DNA of 64,000 nucleotides from CADEED01 sp041395625. Its GTDB lineage: Bacteria; Pseudomonadota; Gammaproteobacteria; Steroidobacterales; Steroidobacteraceae. The stretch lies in contig JAWLAE010000001.1 in NCBI GenBank assembly GCA_041395625.1, positions 558,001 through 622,000 of the forward strand, in the 5' to 3' direction. This document shows positions 60,314-64,000 of the stretch, piece after piece (the stretch's first letter is position 1; each line of letters opens with the position of its first letter). The notes under the pieces were generated by a model that was not told the DNA's origin, did not search any database, and saw nothing but the letters and a program-made list of their open reading frames with translations. The position numbers and the translations under genes are program-made.

Positions 60314-61357
60314 ATGAAGATACTGGTAACCGGCGCGGCGGGCTTCATCGGCTCGCATACCGCCCGCAAGCTGCTCGATCGTGGCGACGAGGTGGTCGGG
60401 CTCGATAATCTCAACGACTACTACGATCCGCGCTTGAAGGACGCGCGCCTGGCGCTGCTGACGCCGGAACCGGCGTTCAAGTTCGTCAAACTGGACCTCG
60501 TCGATCGTGACGGGATGCGGGAGTTGTTCGCTGCTGAGCGCTTCGACCGGGTGATACACCTGGCTGCGCAAGCCGGGGTGCGCTATTCACTCGAGAATCC
60601 GTTTGCCTACGTTGACAGCAATGTCACTGGCACGCTGAACGTGCTGGAGGGCTGCCGTCACAACCGCGTGCAGCATCTCGTGTTCGCATCCACGAGCTCC
60701 GTCTACGGCCTCAATACCAACATGCCGTTTTCCGTGCATCGCGGCACCGACCATCCGCTGTCACTCTACGCCTCGACCAAGAAGGCCAACGAGCTGATGG
60801 CGCACAACTACGCCGCGTTGTTCAAGCTGCCGGTCACGGGCTTGCGATTTTTCACGGTGTATGGTCCGTGGGGTCGGCCGGACATGGCGCTGTTCCTGTT
60901 CACGCGCAATATTCTGGCGGGCAAGCCAATCGACGTATTCAACTACGGCAAGCACACGCGCGACTTCACGTTCGTGAGTGACATCGTCGAGGGCGTGGTG
61001 CGGGCTTGCGATCGGGTGGCGACGCCGAACCCCGACTGGAGCGGTGATCATCCGGATCCGGCGACCAGCAGCGCGCCGTTCCGGCTCTACAACATCGGCA
61101 ACAACAGCCCCGTGCAGCTCGCGCGGTACATCGAAGTGCTCGAAGAGTGCCTCGGCCGTAAGGCCGAGCGCAATCTGTTGCCGCTGCAGCCGGGTGACGT
61201 ACCGGATACCTTTGCGGACGTCGATGATCTGGTGCGCGATGTGGGCTACAAGCCCGCGACGTCGGTCGAGGAGGGCGTGCGGCGCTTCGTCGAGTGGTAC
61301 CTGCAGTACTATCGTGACGGCGCGCCGAGCGCGACACGGGTCGTCAATCTGGGATAA
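60314..61357 (+). CDS. NAD-dependent UDP-sugar 4-epimerase (UDP-glucuronate 4-epimerase-like)
   Basis: 347 aa extended short-chain dehydrogenase. GAAGFIGSH binds NAD, the catalytic set is SSVYG with YASTKKAN, and the RFFTVYGPWGRPDMALF block is typical of CapI/LspL UDP-glucuronate 4-epimerases. It lies 12 bases after the dehydrogenase gene, so the two would oxidise and epimerise a UDP-sugar in sequence (uronic or HexNAc-uronic acid). Sugar identity is not settled by sequence. Confidence 0.85.
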   Translation: MKILVTGAAGFIGSHTARKLLDRGDEVVGLDNLNDYYDPRLKDARLALLTPEPAFKFVKLDLVDRDGMRELFAAERFDRVIHLAAQAGVRYSLENPFAYVDSNVTGTLNVLEGCRHNRVQHLVFASTSSVYGLNTNMPFSVHRGTDHPLSLYASTKKANELMAHNYAALFKLPVTGLRFFTVYGPWGRPDMALFLFTRNILAGKPIDVFNYGKHTRDFTFVSDIVEGVVRACDRVATPNPDWSGDHPDPATSSAPFRLYNIGNNSPVQLARYIEVLEECLGRKAERNLLPLQPGDVPDTFADVDDLVRDVGYKPATSVEEGVRRFVEWYLQYYRDGAPSATRVVNLG

Positions 61358-61366
61358 CGTCGGCGT

Positions 61367-62533
61367 ATGAAAGTTCCACTGCTCGATCTCAAGCCGCAGT
61401 ATCGCGCACTCAAGGCAGAGATCGATGCGGCGATCGCTCGCGTCTGCGACTCGCAGGCATTCATATTGGGGCCAGCAACGCGGGCGCTCGAGGCTGAGGT
61501 CGCCGCATACTCGCAATGCAAGTTCGGCATCGGCGTGTCATCGGGCACGGACGCGCTGCTGGTCGCGCTGATGGCGCTGGATATCGGCGCTGGCGATGAG
61601 GTGATCACTACCACGTACACGTTCTTCGCCACCGGCGGCACCATTGCCCGCACCGGCGCCCGGCCTGTCTTCGTGGATATCGATCCCGCCACGTTCAACC
61701 TGTCGGCCGCAGCCGTGTTGCAGTTTCTGGATGACAGTTGTGAGCGTCGTGGCGATGCGCTGGTGAACCGTGCGACGGGCGGTCGAGTGCGCGCCATCAT
61801 GCCAGTGCACCTCTACGGCCAGTTGGCCGACATGGATGCGCTGACGATGCTGGGCAAACAGTTTGCGCTGCCGGTCATTGAAGATGCTGCGCAGGCCATC
61901 GGCGCCGAGGACGCGCATCGTCGACGCGCCGGTGCGTATGGCGATATTGGTTGTTTGTCGTTTTTTCCGACCAAGAATCTGGGTGCCTTCGGTGACGCCG
62001 GTATGTGCGTGACCAATGAGCAGGCGTTGGCCGAGAAGATAGCGCGCCTGCGTGTGCATGGCATGGAGCCCAAGTACTACCATCAGGAGATCGGCGGCAA
62101 TTTCCGCATCGACGAGATCCAGGCCGCGGTCCTGGCCATCAAACTGCAGCATCTCGACGATTGGACGGCAGCGCGCCAACGCAACGCGCGTTTCTACGAT
62201 GCGGCTTTTCAGCGTGCTGGACTCGTTGGCAAGATCGAGACGCCGGCACCCGTCAAGCAAGGTGCGCGGCACATCTATAATCAATACTGTATTCGTACAC
62301 CCCGTCGCGATGAGTTGCGTCAGTTCCTGGGGTCGAAGGAGATTGGCTCGGAGGTCTACTATCCTGTGCCGCTGCACATGCAGGAGTGCTTCAAGTACCT
62401 GGGGCATGCGCCGGAGGATTTCCCGGAGTCTTTGCGGGCGTCGCGCGAGACACTGGCATTGCCGATCTTTCCTGAGCTGACAGAAGATCAGTTGCAGTAC
62501 GTGGTCGATTCGATCGCCGCATTTCACTCGTAG
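61367..62533 (+). CDS. DegT/DnrJ/EryC1/StrS family sugar aminotransferase
   Basis: 388 aa PLP-dependent aminotransferase. The PLP Lys is in SFFPTKNLGAFGDAG and the VEDAAQA-type block reads VIEDAAQAIGAED. The YYPVPLHMQECF segment near the C-terminus is the family substrate block. It transfers an amino group to a keto-sugar nucleotide for O-antigen or capsule synthesis. Nine bases after the epimerase stop; pgi follows closely. Close to WbpE/VioA-like enzymes, but specificity unknown. Confidence 0.88.
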   Translation: MKVPLLDLKPQYRALKAEIDAAIARVCDSQAFILGPATRALEAEVAAYSQCKFGIGVSSGTDALLVALMALDIGAGDEVITTTYTFFATGGTIARTGARPVFVDIDPATFNLSAAAVLQFLDDSCERRGDALVNRATGGRVRAIMPVHLYGQLADMDALTMLGKQFALPVIEDAAQAIGAEDAHRRRAGAYGDIGCLSFFPTKNLGAFGDAGMCVTNEQALAEKIARLRVHGMEPKYYHQEIGGNFRIDEIQAAVLAIKLQHLDDWTAARQRNARFYDAAFQRAGLVGKIETPAPVKQGARHIYNQYCIRTPRRDELRQFLGSKEIGSEVYYPVPLHMQECFKYLGHAPEDFPESLRASRETLALPIFPELTEDQLQYVVDSIAAFHS

Positions 62534-62546
62534 ACGAGGTTTAAGG

Positions 62547-64000
62547 ATGAAAAAGGGCGCCGACACGCAGGCCTGGCGATCGTTAGCAGCGCGCGCTGAG
62601 GAAACTCGCCGCGTGACCTTGCGCGGGCTGTTCGATGCCGATCAGGATCGGGCACGGCGTTTCGCAGTATCGGCCGTCGGCCTGTACGCCGACTTCTCCC
62701 GGCAGCGCGTCGACCGCGACGCGTTGGGGCTGCTGGCAGCACTCGCGGACGACGTCGATCTGCGCGGCCGTATCGATGCGATGTGGCGGGGCGACGCGAT
62801 CAACGTTACCGAGAACCGAGCGGTGTTGCACACCGCGTTGCGGGTTGCACCCGGTGCGACGGCCGGACCCGGGGGGGCCGCGGTCGTTGAAGAAGTGCTC
62901 GCCGAGCGCGAGCGCATGCTGCGGTTCGCCGCGCAGGTACGGGACGGGACGGTGCGCGGCAGTAGTGGCGAGCCCATCGATTTGGTCGTCAATATCGGTA
63001 TTGGCGGATCCGATCTCGGGCCGGTGATGGCGGTCAATGCGCTGCAACCCTATGTGCGAGGGGGCCCGCGCGTGGCGTTCGTGTCGAACGTCGACGGCAC
63101 GGACCTTGCCGAAGTACTGCAGTCGGCGAACGCTGCACGCACGCTCTTCATCATCGCGTCCAAGTCGTTCGTGACGCAAGAAACTTTCGCCAACGCCAGC
63201 AGTGCACGCGCGTGGCTCGCAAACAAGCTGGGCGAGGCAGCTGTCCCGGCTCATTTTGCGGCTGTATCGACCAACGCCAAGGCCATGGATGCGTTCGGCG
63301 TGCATCCTGACTACCGATTCAAGATGTGGGACTGGGTGGGTGGTCGGTATTCGCTCTGGTCGTCGATCGGCGTGTCGCTCGCCATTGCGATCGGCGCCGA
63401 TGCATTTCGTCAGTTCCTGGCGGGCGGCGCAGCGCTGGATGAGCATTTCCGCTCCGCGCCCTGGCGCGAGAATCTCCCCGTGCTGCTGGCACTGTTCGGT
63501 GTCTGGAACATCAATTTTCTCGGGCTGCCGACGCACGCAGTCTTGCCGTACGACGGTCGGCTGCGGCGCTTCCCGGCGTATCTGCAGCAGCTCGACATGG
63601 AGAGCAACGGCAAGCATGTCGCGATGGACGGCGCGCCGCTCGCCGTCGAGACGGCACCGATCGTGTGGGGCGAGCCTGGCAGCAATGCCCAGCACTCGTT
63701 CTTTCAGTTGTTACACCAGGGCACCGCGCGCGCGGCGCTTGACTTCCTGCTGCCGGCGCGCTCGTCTGCGGGCAATCCCGCGCAGGCGGAGCTCGCGATC
63801 GGCAACTGCCTGGCGCAGGCCGAGGCCTTCGCGCTGGGCTACAGCGAACAACAGGCGATCGAGGAACTAAGAGCGCGTGGCACGCCGCCCGAGCGCGTCG
63901 CGATGCTCGCCAAGCACAAAGTCCATGCCGGCAATCGTCCATCCACGATCGTGCTGTTTCCAGAACTCGACCCGCCGACGCTCGGCAAGCTGGTGGCGCT
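62547..64000 (+). CDS. pgi: Glucose-6-phosphate isomerase, 5' part (cut by window edge)
   Basis: The first 484 codons are present; the gene runs off at 64000. PGI interconverts glucose-6-phosphate and fructose-6-phosphate. Visible motifs: NIGIGGSDLGP, IIASKSFVTQETFAN, MWDWVGGRYSLWS and the QLDMESNGKH signature; the catalytic HQG (LLHQGT) is near residue 390. ATG 62547 has GAGG seven to eight bases upstream. It probably ends the sugar-nucleotide operon, supplying hexose-6-phosphates. Confidence 0.96.
   Translation, partial: MKKGADTQAWRSLAARAEETRRVTLRGLFDADQDRARRFAVSAVGLYADFSRQRVDRDALGLLAALADDVDLRGRIDAMWRGDAINVTENRAVLHTALRVAPGATAGPGGAAVVEEVLAERERMLRFAAQVRDGTVRGSSGEPIDLVVNIGIGGSDLGPVMAVNALQPYVRGGPRVAFVSNVDGTDLAEVLQSANAARTLFIIASKSFVTQETFANASSARAWLANKLGEAAVPAHFAAVSTNAKAMDAFGVHPDYRFKMWDWVGGRYSLWSSIGVSLAIAIGADAFRQFLAGGAALDEHFRSAPWRENLPVLLALFGVWNINFLGLPTHAVLPYDGRLRRFPAYLQQLDMESNGKHVAMDGAPLAVETAPIVWGEPGSNAQHSFFQLLHQGTARAALDFLLPARSSAGNPAQAELAIGNCLAQAEAFALGYSEQQAIEELRARGTPPERVAMLAKHKVHAGNRPSTIVLFPELDPPTLGKLVA

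Noticed and set aside
59339..60571. 410-codon minus-strand frame across the nucleotide-sugar dehydrogenase
   Set aside because: Antisense shadow of a gene with intact catalytic motifs; no domain in the reverse frame.
1..64000. CRISPR arrays, insertion sequences, prophage or genomic island
   Set aside because: No regularly spaced repeats, transposases, integrases or compositional breaks were noticed on reading; tRNA genes have no adjacent integrase or obvious repeated 3' ends.

Overview
The window is a high-GC (clearly above 60% by eye), gene-dense chromosomal segment of a gammaproteobacterium. Gene content and order (accD-folC-dedD-cvpA-purF; cysS-folD-tRNA cluster-tig-clpP-clpX-lon-tRNAs-ppiD-fabI; mltD/methyltransferase/rnhA/dnaQ; asd-fimV-truA) match gammaproteobacterial blocks as I remember them from Pseudomonas and E. 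coli. FimX, FimV, EpmA/EpmB, MiaE, a secreted tannase-like esterase, an Oar-like TonB receptor and a Tat-exported HiPIP point to the Xanthomonadales/Nevskiales/Steroidobacterales side of the class. That placement is inference. I see no rRNA, CRISPR, phage, IS element or integron; the window is core chromosome.

Layout. 1-1585 (-): isoprenoid/DNA repair operon xseB-ispA-dxs (dxs cut by the window edge). 1619-4175 (+): rubrerythrin, a two-cluster Fe-S protein with heterodisulfide-reductase-like CCG domains, and a DUF3501 protein, behind a promoter with an imperfect palindrome over its -10. 4385-5942: an ECF sigma factor, a small membrane protein, and a divergent DUF6249-like membrane protein sharing a mirror-symmetric pair of putative ECF promoters. 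6067-10194: parE-parC. 10203-16828: lipid-head-group transferase, secreted tannase/feruloyl esterase, CNT nucleoside transporter and TonB-dependent receptor. 16912-23906: FimX-type degenerate c-di-GMP protein, then the EF-P beta-lysylation genes (epmB, efp, epmA) with fRMsr, psd and a SCO1 protein. 23905-26960: prmB-aroC-asd. 27063-35818: fimV, truA, accD, folC, SPOR protein, cvpA, purF. 35848-38929: glycerate kinase, pseudo-receiver/Hanks kinase fusion, miaE. 38915-44610: lpxH, periplasmic cyclophilin, gltX-cysS, HiPIP, folD. 44732-45170: tRNA-Pro, Arg, His, Lys. 45741-54141: tRNA-Leu, tig, clpP, clpX, lon, tRNA-Val, tRNA-Asp, ppiD. 54379-58918: fabI, mltD, methyltransferase, rnhA, dnaQ. 59018-64000: nucleotide-sugar dehydrogenase, 4-epimerase, DegT aminotransferase, pgi (cut by the window edge).

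How the parts work together. tig, clpP, clpX, lon and ppiD form a protein-quality-control block, with a good sigma-32-like promoter before lon. EpmB and EpmA are the enzymes that beta-lysylate the EF-P encoded between them, which has the target Lys34. FimX and FimV are both type IV pilus regulators. The last four genes look like sugar-nucleotide supply for a surface polysaccharide. The most novel-looking elements are the mirror-image ECF promoter pair (4839-4900), the rubrerythrin/Fe-S/DUF3501 triad with its operator-like palindrome, and the pseudo-receiver kinase translationally coupled to the tRNA hydroxylase gene miaE.

Several genes expected from memory in the equivalent Pseudomonas/E. coli gene orders are absent here: trp genes between truA and accD, hupB between lon and ppiD, and gloB beside mltD. 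gltX sits where pseudomonads have glnS. All gaps without a gene are shorter than 300 bases. Start codons were re-chosen from ribosome binding sites and family lengths; several are GTG or TTG and are flagged in the entries.
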